From the NCBI RefSeq assembly GCF_009795805.1, contig NZ_WTEY01000010.1:29932-93931 (forward strand): a stretch of DNA of 64,000 nucleotides, read 5' to 3'. Under the pieces are notes generated by a model. That model was given only the letters and a program-made list of their open reading frames with translations, ran no database searches and was not told where the DNA came from. The stretch is from Gilliamella sp. Pra-s52. GTDB lineage: Bacteria > Pseudomonadota > Gammaproteobacteria > Enterobacterales > Orbaceae. The translations under genes were made by a program, and so were the position numbers. Of the stretch, positions 43,853 to 54,968 are shown one piece after another (position 1 is the first letter of the stretch; each line of letters begins with the position of its first letter).

Positions 43853-46420
43853 TTACTCTTTAAACCAATCTTGTAGTTGTTGTTGATGAATATATTGGGA
43901 GATAGATAATTCCAAAGAAAGTGTTTTTTGCAATTCTTCTTCACTAAATATATGTTGCTGAAAACCCAATTCTTCTTTTTGAATATTATATTTTTTAGAG
44001 ATCTTTTCGGCAATTATTGCATTTTGTTTAGGCGTAAGTTGAGTAAATGCAAGTCGTAAATCAGGAAGTATTTCAATAAATTGCTTTTGATCCCAATGCG
44101 CTAATAACATATCAATGCTAGTTAATAATTGTGAAGAATTAACAATTAATTCAGGTGCGCATTGCATTATCCCCATAAAATAGCTACTTGCCTGTTCATA
44201 TTGAGTACCAAAATCAAAAGCCACTTTTATTTTGTGTTCAAGTTCAGATTGACTAATTTGACAATCTAAATAAGCAATACTATCAATGGCTCCACGAATT
44301 AATGGTGCCTTGTTTAATAGCGGTTGTAAACGATGCAAATTCAGATAAAAATCCTGCTTTAACTTTTTCACATTTAGTTGTTCTGGTAAATTATTGATTA
44401 GATTTCTAAATAATAATAATGTTTTTAAATTTTCTTGCTGTTGCTCTGTATTGGCTTGTTTTAATTCGTCAAGTAAAAATAAAGCTTGTTGTGGTACTTT
44501 AGCTAGCAATGCTAATAAGGTTGAATTAGCATTGAGTGCTAAAAAGTCGCGACCTTGCCATAAATAGAGTAAACGATGCCCACAATTTACTACTGAAAAT
44601 AAATTATTATCAACATCTAAATATGTTGATAACTTTGCCAATAATTGACTAAAGTAGGATTGTAATCCCATTAAAGCAGCTTGTATCACCCCTTTTACAG
44701 CCTCTTGACAGGATTGAGCTGTTCCCGCTTCAGTTAATTGTTCCATCGACTGTTGTAATTTTTGTAAGGCAATATGTTCAAGTTGTGTGCCTTGCTCTGA
44801 CAGCTCAATTAACCTAGCTTCAACCATTGGAGTCCATAAATATTGCCAATCTTCAAACATAATGGTTAACCGTGTTCCATATTGATAATTTGGTCCGTCA
44901 AGACGATTAGCAAATCCAACGTCCAAAAAGGCAAGTAGGTGTAAAAATCGACTTCGTTGCCGATGTTCTGGGTTACGGTAAATATCAATATGGGTAGTTT
45001 TAGGCAATGTGTCGTCGAGCTTAAAACGGTATTTTTTAAGTGTTGAATAAACTTCATTAACAAGTGGTGGTGAGGCTATATCATTAGGAATTTGTCCTAA
45101 TTGATTTCCTGATAAGCTACGATAAACTATTTGCCAAAAATCACTGCGTACATCGTGAATACTTCCTTTGATAAAAGCAGATTGAATACCATCAAGCAGA
45201 TCATAACGACCTGGACCATAATGACCTCGAAGTTCAGCTAATAAACAGGCTTGTTCAATCGCCGACTTTAAAGGGATAAAACCAATTGCATCACTACAAT
45301 TTTGCTTTTCTCTTAATTTATCAGTAATAATCGATAAAAAATCAATCAATTGTGTTTTTCGATAACATTGGGTTGTTTGCGGTTGGTTAGAATTTTGTTC
45401 ATAAGCTAGTATTGATTGCCAAGATTTTTGGTAATAAGCAGGAGAATTCATCCCTGCTGTATAACCATTTAATGCATCAAGGCGATCAAAACTATAACGA
45501 ATAAGCCAAGTTCGATCCCTGTCGCCACTTTTCTGCTGTCGATTAAATCGGGTAATATCGGTTCGTTTGGGTAATAGAAGCTTGTTTTGCCATAATCCTT
45601 CAAATAATGCTAAAGTATGAAATCCGCCTGTGACCACCACAATTTTTGCATCGGGGGTCGATTTTTTTAATCGCCCAATTGCGGTTAACATATGCTGTTC
45701 TCGTTGGCTCGATCCTTCAGCTTCAAGTGATGATGAATCGTAATCAAGCCTCGCCATTGCACACCAAATAAACGTATCTTCAAAAAATGTTTGCCAATCA
45801 GCAAGATCGGTAAAATTTCTTAATTCAAATAAATGCTCCCAAACTTCGTCATGATCACGGCAATGTAATTTCTTAGCCAATTGAGTAATGTATTGGCTAT
45901 GCTTTAGATAGGTTTCAGAAAGTAATGATTTGCTCTGCAATGATGTGAATTCTTGAGTAACTTGTTCTGCCCAAGGCAGATCAATAAATTGAATTTTTGC
46001 ATTGTATTGTTTTGCCAATTGCATTGCTTGCCACTCTGGTGAGTAATTACAAAATGGATAAAATACGGATCGAGTAATTTGATGCGATGGCGAGTTAGCC
46101 TTATCATCCTCTTTATATTCTTCTCTATATTCTTCATTCTTCTGAAAGACAACTTCGTCTACTTGAAGATCTGTTTGACAAAGTATAGCAATGGGTGGCT
46201 CTGTCTTATTATTTAGTAGTTCCTCAAGTTTTTCTGAAAAGCTAGCAGGTGCTTCAATCAAAATATGGGTCGGTTTAATTTGAGTAATCAACTGTCGCAA
46301 AGCATAACTACAAGCAGGACTATGATGGCGCACTGGAGCAAAATAGATCTGCGCTTGTTGTAATGCATCTCGACATATCAAAGCATTTTGTAGACGTTGT
46401 GGTAATGGTGAGCTTCCCAT
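43853..46420 (-). CDS. yehM: DUF5682-family protein, YehM-like
   Basis: The N-terminal half has the DUF5682 features: YFAPVRHHSPACSYALRQL near residue 26, THILIEAPASF near 51, YPFCNYSPEWQAM near 122 and VVVTGGFHTLALFEG near 268. These histidine and acidic positions suggest a hydrolase-like or metal-binding fold, but no reaction is known to me. The C-terminal half is leucine-rich and helical. It lies between MoxR and VWA, the position of yehM in E. coli; the 855 aa length is about 100 residues longer than I recall for E. coli YehM. Start is 16 nt after the MoxR stop. Confidence 0.83.
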   Translation of the reverse strand: MGSSPLPQRLQNALICRDALQQAQIYFAPVRHHSPACSYALRQLITQIKPTHILIEAPASFSEKLEELLNNKTEPPIAILCQTDLQVDEVVFQKNEEYREEYKEDDKANSPSHQITRSVFYPFCNYSPEWQAMQLAKQYNAKIQFIDLPWAEQVTQEFTSLQSKSLLSETYLKHSQYITQLAKKLHCRDHDEVWEHLFELRNFTDLADWQTFFEDTFIWCAMARLDYDSSSLEAEGSSQREQHMLTAIGRLKKSTPDAKIVVVTGGFHTLALFEGLWQNKLLLPKRTDITRFNRQQKSGDRDRTWLIRYSFDRLDALNGYTAGMNSPAYYQKSWQSILAYEQNSNQPQTTQCYRKTQLIDFLSIITDKLREKQNCSDAIGFIPLKSAIEQACLLAELRGHYGPGRYDLLDGIQSAFIKGSIHDVRSDFWQIVYRSLSGNQLGQIPNDIASPPLVNEVYSTLKKYRFKLDDTLPKTTHIDIYRNPEHRQRSRFLHLLAFLDVGFANRLDGPNYQYGTRLTIMFEDWQYLWTPMVEARLIELSEQGTQLEHIALQKLQQSMEQLTEAGTAQSCQEAVKGVIQAALMGLQSYFSQLLAKLSTYLDVDNNLFSVVNCGHRLLYLWQGRDFLALNANSTLLALLAKVPQQALFLLDELKQANTEQQQENLKTLLLFRNLINNLPEQLNVKKLKQDFYLNLHRLQPLLNKAPLIRGAIDSIAYLDCQISQSELEHKIKVAFDFGTQYEQASSYFMGIMQCAPELIVNSSQLLTSIDMLLAHWDQKQFIEILPDLRLAFTQLTPKQNAIIAEKISKKYNIQKEELGFQQHIFSEEELQKTLSLELSISQYIHQQQLQDWFKE

Positions 46421-46436
46421 AATGATTATCTATTTA

Positions 46437-47534
46437 TTATTTCCAGAATTTTTTAGACACCTGGTAGAATGAATGCCATACTGATGAGTTTTTGGCTCTT
46501 TCTCGCACCACATTATCCATATAAAATTGAATTCGTTTAATATCATCAGCATTGTCTTTTAAAACTACACCAATAAGCTGTTTAGCAATATGTCCACCCT
46601 CAAGGGTGCCCTCATCAAAATAATAGGCATCTAATGCTGAGGCATAAACAATATTGACAGCTTCTGCTGTTGACATCACCGCATCGGGTGTTTTCAGATT
46701 AGTGCCTGCTTGTGTTTGCCCTTGTCTTAACTCTTGAAACGTTGTTACTAATAGTTCAATGACATCGACTGGAATGATTATCTGCGATTTTAGTTCACCT
46801 AATTCCTGGTTAAGTTGCATTTGAATTAATTCTATTTCAAAGTTTTTATCAGTAATTGGGTTAACGGTTTCAAAATTAAAGCGACGTTTTAATGCAGCCG
46901 ACATCTCATGTACACCACGATCTTTTAAATTTGCCGTACCAATAAGATTAAAACCTGGTCGAGCGCTAATTTTAGCATGCTGTCCCATTTCTGGAATCAT
47001 CATTTGCTTTTCTGACATCAATGACACAAGTACGTCTTGAATTTCAGGAGGACAACGTGTTATTTCTTCAAAGCGCACAATTTTACCTTGCTGCATACCG
47101 TGGTAAATTGGCGAACCAACTAATGCTCGTTCAGTTGGCCCTTCTGCTAATAATAAAGCATAATTCCAAGAATATCTGATATGATCCTCATTTGTCCCTG
47201 CCGTACCTTGAATAGTTAGGTTTGAATCACCACTAATTGCTGCAGCTAGCAGTTCAGATAACATCGATTTAGCTGTACCTGGTTCGCCAACTAACATTAA
47301 ACCTTGTTTACCAAGCAAAGAGACAATCGCTCGATCAACAAGGGGATCGTCACCAAAAAATTTGCGGCTGATGCCAACCTCTTCATTGCCTAAAATAAAC
47401 GTTCGTACCGATTTTGGTGATAATTGCCAACCTTGAGGTTTATTGTTATTACTATCCAATTTCAGCAACTTATTTAACTCTTTAGCATAACGTTGTTCTG
47501 CACTTAAGCGAATGGCTTGTGTTTGTTTTACCAT
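46437..47534 (-). CDS. yehL: MoxR-family AAA+ ATPase, YehL-like
   Basis: This 365 aa ATPase has Walker A GEPGTAKS near residues 83-90, Walker B IVRFEEITR near 155, a sensor-1 region LIGTANLKDRGVHEMSAALK, and the arginine-rich RRFNFE segment. MoxR ATPases act as hexameric chaperone-like remodellers with VWA partners. The ATG at 47534 overlaps the DUF4132 stop as ATGGTAA (7 nt), with GAAGAAAGG just upstream; the longer frame to 47552 starts inside the upstream gene and is not preferred. It sits between the DUF4132 genes and DUF5682, matching yehL. Confidence 0.9.
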   Translation of the reverse strand: MVKQTQAIRLSAEQRYAKELNKLLKLDSNNNKPQGWQLSPKSVRTFILGNEEVGISRKFFGDDPLVDRAIVSLLGKQGLMLVGEPGTAKSMLSELLAAAISGDSNLTIQGTAGTNEDHIRYSWNYALLLAEGPTERALVGSPIYHGMQQGKIVRFEEITRCPPEIQDVLVSLMSEKQMMIPEMGQHAKISARPGFNLIGTANLKDRGVHEMSAALKRRFNFETVNPITDKNFEIELIQMQLNQELGELKSQIIIPVDVIELLVTTFQELRQGQTQAGTNLKTPDAVMSTAEAVNIVYASALDAYYFDEGTLEGGHIAKQLIGVVLKDNADDIKRIQFYMDNVVRERAKNSSVWHSFYQVSKKFWK

Positions 47535-50500
47535 AACCCTTTCTTCTCCCACTCTGGATCAAAACCGCTTGAGGCATTAGCAACAGCCATATAATCAGCA
47601 TAAGCTTCTGCTAGTAAGACTGGCGGCACATCGTTAATATCAATTGCATTACCGTTTTTCCCTTGCTTTTTACTAAAATATAGATTGTAAAGTACAACGG
47701 GAATATTTTCTTCTGGCACATAGCTACCACTAAATTCAATATTGATATAAAGCTCAAGTTCACTAAAATATTTATAATAGCCATAAAAGCAAGCACCGTC
47801 TTCAATGTCTTCTCGCTTATATCCTTGTTTAATTAATATATTTCGTATTGTAAAACTGTCTGTTAGCCACCCTTTACGATCATCAATATTATTTTCTTCA
47901 ACATGGCTAACATCAGGCAACGAATGGTTAAATTGTGTAAGTAGTAGCGAAACTTTGTAATCTGTAAGATGCTTTTGCCATGTTTTCACAACTTCTTCAG
48001 TTAACAATGCACTATGTGCAACAGTAATATAGTTTAGTTTGTTAAGCGCAATCTCGTCATCGTTTAAATCAATTAAACTGCCATCTTCGGTTGGACGAAA
48101 ACTCTTTATAATTACCCCTGATTCATTCACTTCGAGCCATACTAAATGTTGAATTAATCGATTCATAATGGGATGGTTATAGAGATATTCTTGCCACTCT
48201 AAAACAGACCAACGTCGTTGCAAACACATAGCTTCGTATAGCCGCATTATTTGTAATTCAATTAATTGTTTCAGCTCTTTTTTACTATTATTAAATTGTT
48301 TTTTTGCTTCTTTAACTAGTGTTTCATCTTCAGATTTTCTTGCTTCGGGTAGTGTTTTAATTTCTTTACCTTCGGCGTTTTTTAATACAAATTTAAATTT
48401 ATCATCTAATGTGGCTGTAAAAATTCGCTCACCATAATCAAGGCTCAGTACGCCCGATTTATCTAAACCTGCTGTTGGAATGGTGCGATCAGCCAGTTCA
48501 TCAGCCGTCCACTGTTTTTGCTCAGCAATTTGGTTAATCAATAATTTTGCTTTTTTTTGCACGGACGGCGTTCGATAACGACGTGCAATTGATAATAAAA
48601 ATTGAATAATAAGCGGATCGTCACTAACGGCTATTGATTCAAGCATGGTTTCAATTTGTCCACGCCTGATTTGATAGTTTTTAATATAGTTTTTTATTAT
48701 CGATACGGCTGTATTACCTTGTATGCCACCAATTAGTGATAATATCCCCTTTGATTTAATAGCTGAACCAATCAAACGGGAAAGCACTTCTTGCTTTATC
48801 ATTTCGAATGCTTCGCTTAAAGTCATATTTTCATATTGACCATAATACTCGGGATAACGCTTTGCATAATTTAAGTAATCTTTCCAACGCTGTTTTGCAT
48901 TTAAGTTTGCCTCTATTTCGGCTTCTTCAAGTGTTGGCGTTAGTGTGTCTTGCTTAATAAAAGCCTGTAAAATAAATACACCTAATTCGTGTTGACTTTT
49001 GATGTTTAAAAGTCGGGTATAAATGATTAATAATGGATTAGCAGGCTCTTTTAATTTTATCGCAAGCCAAATCCACCAAGTGATAATTTGAGGGTCAACT
49101 ACCTTACCATTTTGCCAAGTTAATGCTGGAATTAAGCTTTCATCAAGCCATTTGGCATCTGCTGGTTTTTTGCCTGTTAAGCCTTTTTGTGCATCATCTA
49201 ATAATTTCGTTGGCGTTAAATATTGGTTTATATTTTCACCTAAACTTTCAAGCGCAGCTAATAATGTTGCTTGTACAGATTCAGATTTCTCTTTGTTTAG
49301 CGCATTATTCAGTGCTTTAATTGATGATTTCTGTCCTAATTTTACCAACCACTTGCAGCTAAAATACGCTGAGCTTGTTTGGTTGATATTAATGCCTCTT
49401 CCACTCGGTAATGAATATCAGGCAACATACTCAATGCTTTTTGTGCTAATAAACGTAATGATTGAGTTTCACCTAATGCCAGTTCAAGTAAATAAGTCAC
49501 ATATTTAGCTAGTAACTTCGGGAAAAAAGTTAATATTTTTATTCCTCGTTCTTTCTCAAAAAAATAATCACTGTTTTGCAGTTCTTGATTTGGCAATAGT
49601 CCTAATGCTTCATCAAGATAAACGGAATTTTCGGCAAAAAATGGCCAAACTAAATTAGGATCGACCTCAGCTGTGGTTTCATAATAATAATTCATTAAAA
49701 ATGCGGCAGCGATGGTACGTTTCGCATCTGGCACATAATCTATTTTATTCATGACTTCAACTAACTGGCGTAAATCAGTACGTAACAAGATTTCATGATG
49801 AGAAAAACTTAAACCTAAATAAAAGGAATTAGGCTGATGATGACAAATTTTTTCCGCACGTAATAAGTGGTAAAGATTAAATTCAGGTAACGATGGCAAG
49901 CGCCTTTTATTCAAAATAATTTCATAAATTAATTTATTTTTTATATCCGCCTGATCGATATCACCTTTACCATTTAAACAATCAAAAATCGCATCTAAAT
50001 CACTAACAGTAATTGTTTTTAATTGCGCATAACGCTGTTGTTCAGATGTAATTTTGTAACCATATTCTTGGTTATATTGAATTTCCTGTTCTGCTTTCTT
50101 TTGCTGTTGGACTAATATTTCTTGGTAGTTTTGTTGCAAAATATCTCGCGCTTTAGAAGGTAAATTAACTTCAACGATCGATTCAAAAGGAGGAATAATT
50201 AATTCGATTTCTTGCTGTTTAGCATCCTCATTGCCACTTAATCGTGATAAAGCCCCTTCGATGGTTTTTATTACGGTTTTATTCGTCTGACGAGTTAATG
50301 CTTCTTCTAAAATCTTGCGATTAACAGATAATCTAACTAATAAGTTTATCGCATGGCAACGTTGCTTAGGTGTTCCTTGATCTAATAAAACTTGTAATTC
50401 AGCTTGTATTATGTCAATAGGTAAACTTAGTAATAAGGTTGTTGCTAACTCACTGATTGCTTTTATATTACTTGTTGATTGTTTTACAAGCAAATCAATC

Positions 50501-51270
50501 ACATCTTGTTTAAGTTTGTCTTGATTAGCAATATATTGTAATTGCTGTAATTGACCAGCTCTAGATAGACCCTGTTCAGGCAAAGTTTTAAACCATTCAA
50601 GATGTTCATAAATATAGGGCAATAAACCATTAATCATAAACACATAATAAAAACACTTTAAATAAGATTCTGGTGTTTGTTGACGATCAAAAATAGCAAA
50701 TAATAGCTGTTTCCCTAGCCCTTTTTGTTCTATTTCAAGCAATTGGTGTAATTGTTGAACAGACCAATTTTGACGTTCTAGAGTAATTTTTTCAGTACTT
50801 TGATTATAGCTAAACAAAGTTGAAACCAATCCATCTAAAAATAGATATAAAAACCATAATGGTAAATTTGGCGTGATCACATCAATATTTTTTTGTTCTG
50901 AATAAACGCGACTTTGCCGCATATTTTCAATATAGGTTGCTGCTAATACCTTACCAAAACGGATAATCTGTTCTGGCGTATAGTTATCTGTCCATTGTTG
51001 ATAAAATAGCGCTCTCGCTTTTATTGGCTGTTTTTTCTCAGTGAAATAATAAATGATATTAGTCGCACCAGGAAAGCCTAGACGCCCATAAACTCGCTTT
51101 TCACCATTATACGTTTGTGACAATTGATTTAAATCCTCTAAAACTAGAGGATCTTGACCTTGTAAAATATATTTACAAATGCGCTCAGGAATCAATTTAT
51201 CTAACCCCCGCAAAATTTCAAAACACGTTAATAAATTGCGCTCATTACTGTCAACATTATCCTTTACCAT
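47528..51270 (-). pseudogene. DUF4132 (MolR/YehI-type) protein, split by a 1-nt deletion
   Basis: Two frames (51270-49342 and 49348-47528) together cover a 1247-residue protein that parallels the intact 1240-residue copy next door. The break is at about 49350: the first frame ends LAASGW-stop, and the second frame resumes LVKLGQKSSIK. The neighbour reads NWLAELGQKSSIK across this point. Restoring one T (AGTGG to AGTTGG) joins them as LAASWLVKLGQKSS. The first half has helical, HEAT-like repeats; the second half holds the DUF4132 core (SFRPTEDGSLI, LDYGERIFTA). The halves might still be made as two proteins, since a TTG start at 49348 is possible. Alternatively the shift is a sequencing error. 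Confidence 0.85.
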
Positions 51271-54200
51271 ATTAATTTATCTTCCCAATCAGGATCAAAA
51301 CCACTGCACGCATTTGCAACGGCCATATAGTTAGCATAACCTTCAGCGACTAACACTGGAGGCAATTTATCGAGAGCTATTACTCTATCTTTTAAACCTG
51401 GCTTTTTACTAAAATAGAGGTCAAAAAGAGCAACAGGGATATTTTCTTCTGGTACCATGCTGCCACTAAATTCAATATTAATATACAGGTTAAGACTAGC
51501 AAAATACTTATAATAACCATAAAAACAACCTGCATCTTCAACGTTATCACGCTTATAATCCAATTTGGTTAAGATACCGCGTATCGTGAAACTGTCAGTT
51601 AACCAACCTAAACGTTCATCAATAATGTCATCTTTAACTTTACTTATATCTGGTAATGAGTGAGTCAATTGATCAAATAGCTCTGGAACTTTGTAATCTT
51701 TAAGATGATCTTGCCATTTTACTGTGATAGCACTTGGCAACACAGCCGAATGGGCAAGGGCAATGCGATTAATTTCATTTAGTTCTATTTCTTCATCTTC
51801 AGTTGTAATTAAGCTACCATCCTCAGTTGGTCTAAAGCTGTTTACTATCTGTCCATTTTCATCTAATTCAAGCCAGATTAAACGTTGAATAAGCCGTCCT
51901 ACGATAGGATGTGGCTGTAAGTATTTTTGCCAATCCTCTACTCGCCATTGACGCTGTGTACACATAGCTTCATAAAAGCGGGTAATTTGCATATTGAGCA
52001 ATTGCGTTAGTTCTTTTTTACTGTTGGAAAACTGTTTTTTTGCCTCTTTCACTAAGGCTTGATCTTCGCTTTTTCGGGCTTCTGGTAAGGATTTAATTTC
52101 GTTACCATCTGCATTTTTTAAATGCCATTTAAACTTATCATCAAAAGTAGCCGTAAATGTGCGTTCACCATAATCAAGGGTTAACACACCATTATCATCT
52201 AGACCTGCGGTAGATATGGTGCGATCCGCTAGTTCATCAGTAGTCCAGCCATTGCGTTCTGCAATACTTTCTACCAATAAGCGGGCTTTTTCTTGTACAG
52301 ATGCAGCACGATAACGGCGGGCAAGCGATAACAAGAGTTGAGTGATCAACGGATCATCACTTTGAGCAAGCGGTTCAAGCATCGCTTCAATTTGTGCTCG
52401 TCGTTGTTGATGATCTTTCATAAAGCTACGTAATAACGAAACTGCAATGTGACCTTTAATACCACTGGTTAATGCTAATAATCCTTTCGCTTTAATAGCT
52501 GAACCAAGATAGACTGACAAAGCCTCTTTTTTTATCTCTTCAAATACTTGTTCAAAAGTAATATTGGCATAACTAGGGTAGTATTGAGGGTGTTGCTGGT
52601 AGTAGCCAATATATCGCTGCAATCGCTTATCAGCTAATGAATTGGCTTTTGCTTCGGCATCTTCCACCGTTGGCATTCGCGTATCTTGTTTAATAAAGCT
52701 TTGTAAAATAAATTCGCCTAATTGCTGTTGGCTTTGCTGACTTAATAAGCGGCTATAAATAATTAACAATGGATTAGCTGGATCTTTTAATTTGACCGCT
52801 AACCACGCCCACCATTCAATAATTTGAGAATCAACTGTATCACCGTCTTTCCATGTTAATGGTGGAATTAGATTTTTATCAAACCAGTCAAAATCAGCAG
52901 GTTTTTTACCTTTTAAGCCTTTTTGTGCATCGGTTAATAGTTTTTTAACGGTTAGATGTTGACTAATATCTTCGCCTAATTTTTCTAAAGCGACTAATAA
53001 AGCAGCTTGTACAGTTTCGCGTTTTTCTTTTTTTAAGGCATTGTTTAATGCTTTAATTGAAGATTTTTGTCCTAACTCTGCTAACCAATTAGCGGCGACA
53101 ATTCGCACCTCTTGCTTTGCTGATGTTAAAGTTTGTTCAACTTGGCAATGAATATTAGTAATCACACTTAAAGCGTTTTGTGCAGCATAGCGTACTTGTT
53201 TACTTTCGCCCAAAGCTAATTCAAATAGATAAGCAACATATTTAGTTGGAATATTTGGGAAAGTTTGTAATATTTTAATGGTACTTTCTACATCAACATT
53301 AAGATAAGACCAGGCTTCTTGTTTGGGAGCAAAACCTAAGGCCTCATCAAGCAAAAATTCGTTTTCAGCAAAAAATGGCCATAATTTGTGTGGTTCATTT
53401 TCATAGACATCGTGATAGGTATCTTTGGTTAAAAATGGCACAGCAACGACATAGGGCACATGCTGAGAATAATTGATTTTTACTAATACATCAGCAATTT
53501 GTCTAAGATCTAATTTTTTTATAAATTCATTTTTTTCATATAATCTTTCGAAATAATAAACGCCTGTATCTTTATCAGCTAATTGAGTCACTCGTAATAG
53601 ATGAAAAAGCGTAAATTCAGGTAGATTCTGTAACCTTTTTTTGGCTAATAAAAATGTAATATCGATATTTTTATTGATTTTTTTGAGTAACGCCGAATAT
53701 TCAATCTTACCATTTAAATAGTGATAGACATCATCTAAATCCTGTGAGGTAATCGTTTTTAACGTTTTATAGTATTTTCTTGCCCAATTATATGGAAGGT
53801 TATATTTTTTGTTATCTTCAACTTCTTTTTGTGCCGCTTTTTCACTTTCTATTAAATGTTCTTCATAATTTTGCTGCAAAATATCACGAGCAATAATGGG
53901 TAAATCAACATCATCGATTGACTCAAAATCAGGAATTATCAAAGTTGCTTGTTGTTCGGCTGTATTTGCACTTTCAAGTCGTGATAAAGCACTTTCTATC
54001 GCAGCAATGACCGTTTTGTTGGTTTCGTTAGCCAAGGCTTGTTGTAGGATTGTCGGATCGGAGGATATTCTAGCCTGTAATGCGGCAGCATGACTACGTT
54101 GCCTAACTGTGCCAGAAGTTAATAAACGTTGTAAATGGGGCTTTACTATTTCGACAGGGGAACTAAGTAACATTTCAGTTGCTAGCTGACTAATTTGTTT

Positions 54201-54968
54201 GGAGCTATTTAATGACTGCACAGCAATAAAATCAAGCAGCGACATTTTCAGTTCAGGATGTTTTCGAATATATTTTAATTGTTCGACTTGACCTAATATC
54301 GCAATACCTTGATTCGGTAACTGTTTGAATAATTCAATATGCTCAATAATATAAGGCAACAGACCATTAATCATAAAGAAATATTGAAAACTGTCGCTAT
54401 ATGTAATATTTTGGCGGTCAAAAATAGCAAATAATAACTTTTTACCTAATCCTGATTCCTCAATCTCTAACAACTGATGCAATTGTTTAATTGACCAATT
54501 TTTTCGTTCATCAATCCGCTCTTCATTGTTACAACAAATCGGTAACGTAGTAATCAATCCATCATATAACAGGTATAAAAACCAAGAGGGTAACTCTAGA
54601 GTAATAAGTTTAATAAAACGTAAATTACCACATAACGCTGTTAAAACTCGTGCAAAACGGATTATCTGTTCAAAAGTATACTCATCAGTCCAACGCTGAT
54701 AAAAGGCCATTCTTGCCTTTTCGGATGAATTGGGTTTGTCATAAATATCTGCCCAATAAAAATCACAAGGTCTTCGAAGTAACTCATAAAGTTTATTAGC
54801 TGTGTTCGAAGACTGACACAATTGATTTAAATCAACTAATACATTTAGTTCATCACCCTGTAAGATATATTGAGTAATGCGCGTTGGCATGGTTTTATCC
54901 AGTTCTTTTACAGGGTCAAATATAGTGGTAATTAATTGTTGTGATGATAATTCATTTATTTTTTTCAT
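51264..54968 (-). CDS. yehI: DUF4132 (MolR/YehI-type) HEAT-like protein, intact copy
   Basis: This intact large cytoplasmic protein is about 1234 aa from the ATG at 54968 (AGAAAGG just upstream). Residues 1-650 are alpha-helical with scattered HEAT-like repeats (for example SSKQISQLATEMLLSS and RQRSHAAALQARIS). The C-terminal third is the DUF4132 core, with LDYGERTFTATFDD, KSEDQALVKEAKKQF, NSFRPTEDGSLI and FTIRGILTKLDYKRDNVEDA. E. coli YehI (about 1210 aa) and MolR are the relatives I know. It is upstream of the split paralogue and the MoxR gene. The stop overlaps the next start as ATGGTAA. Function is unknown; a scaffold or regulator for the MoxR module is inferred. Confidence 0.85.
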   Translation of the reverse strand: MKKINELSSQQLITTIFDPVKELDKTMPTRITQYILQGDELNVLVDLNQLCQSSNTANKLYELLRRPCDFYWADIYDKPNSSEKARMAFYQRWTDEYTFEQIIRFARVLTALCGNLRFIKLITLELPSWFLYLLYDGLITTLPICCNNEERIDERKNWSIKQLHQLLEIEESGLGKKLLFAIFDRQNITYSDSFQYFFMINGLLPYIIEHIELFKQLPNQGIAILGQVEQLKYIRKHPELKMSLLDFIAVQSLNSSKQISQLATEMLLSSPVEIVKPHLQRLLTSGTVRQRSHAAALQARISSDPTILQQALANETNKTVIAAIESALSRLESANTAEQQATLIIPDFESIDDVDLPIIARDILQQNYEEHLIESEKAAQKEVEDNKKYNLPYNWARKYYKTLKTITSQDLDDVYHYLNGKIEYSALLKKINKNIDITFLLAKKRLQNLPEFTLFHLLRVTQLADKDTGVYYFERLYEKNEFIKKLDLRQIADVLVKINYSQHVPYVVAVPFLTKDTYHDVYENEPHKLWPFFAENEFLLDEALGFAPKQEAWSYLNVDVESTIKILQTFPNIPTKYVAYLFELALGESKQVRYAAQNALSVITNIHCQVEQTLTSAKQEVRIVAANWLAELGQKSSIKALNNALKKEKRETVQAALLVALEKLGEDISQHLTVKKLLTDAQKGLKGKKPADFDWFDKNLIPPLTWKDGDTVDSQIIEWWAWLAVKLKDPANPLLIIYSRLLSQQSQQQLGEFILQSFIKQDTRMPTVEDAEAKANSLADKRLQRYIGYYQQHPQYYPSYANITFEQVFEEIKKEALSVYLGSAIKAKGLLALTSGIKGHIAVSLLRSFMKDHQQRRAQIEAMLEPLAQSDDPLITQLLLSLARRYRAASVQEKARLLVESIAERNGWTTDELADRTISTAGLDDNGVLTLDYGERTFTATFDDKFKWHLKNADGNEIKSLPEARKSEDQALVKEAKKQFSNSKKELTQLLNMQITRFYEAMCTQRQWRVEDWQKYLQPHPIVGRLIQRLIWLELDENGQIVNSFRPTEDGSLITTEDEEIELNEINRIALAHSAVLPSAITVKWQDHLKDYKVPELFDQLTHSLPDISKVKDDIIDERLGWLTDSFTIRGILTKLDYKRDNVEDAGCFYGYYKYFASLNLYINIEFSGSMVPEENIPVALFDLYFSKKPGLKDRVIALDKLPPVLVAEGYANYMAVANACSGFDPDWEDKLIW

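Noticed and set aside
49342..49351. Programmed frameshift in the split DUF4132 gene
   Set aside because: No slippery heptamer or downstream pseudoknot is seen at the junction, and the intact paralogue encodes the region in one frame; a simple deletion explains it better.
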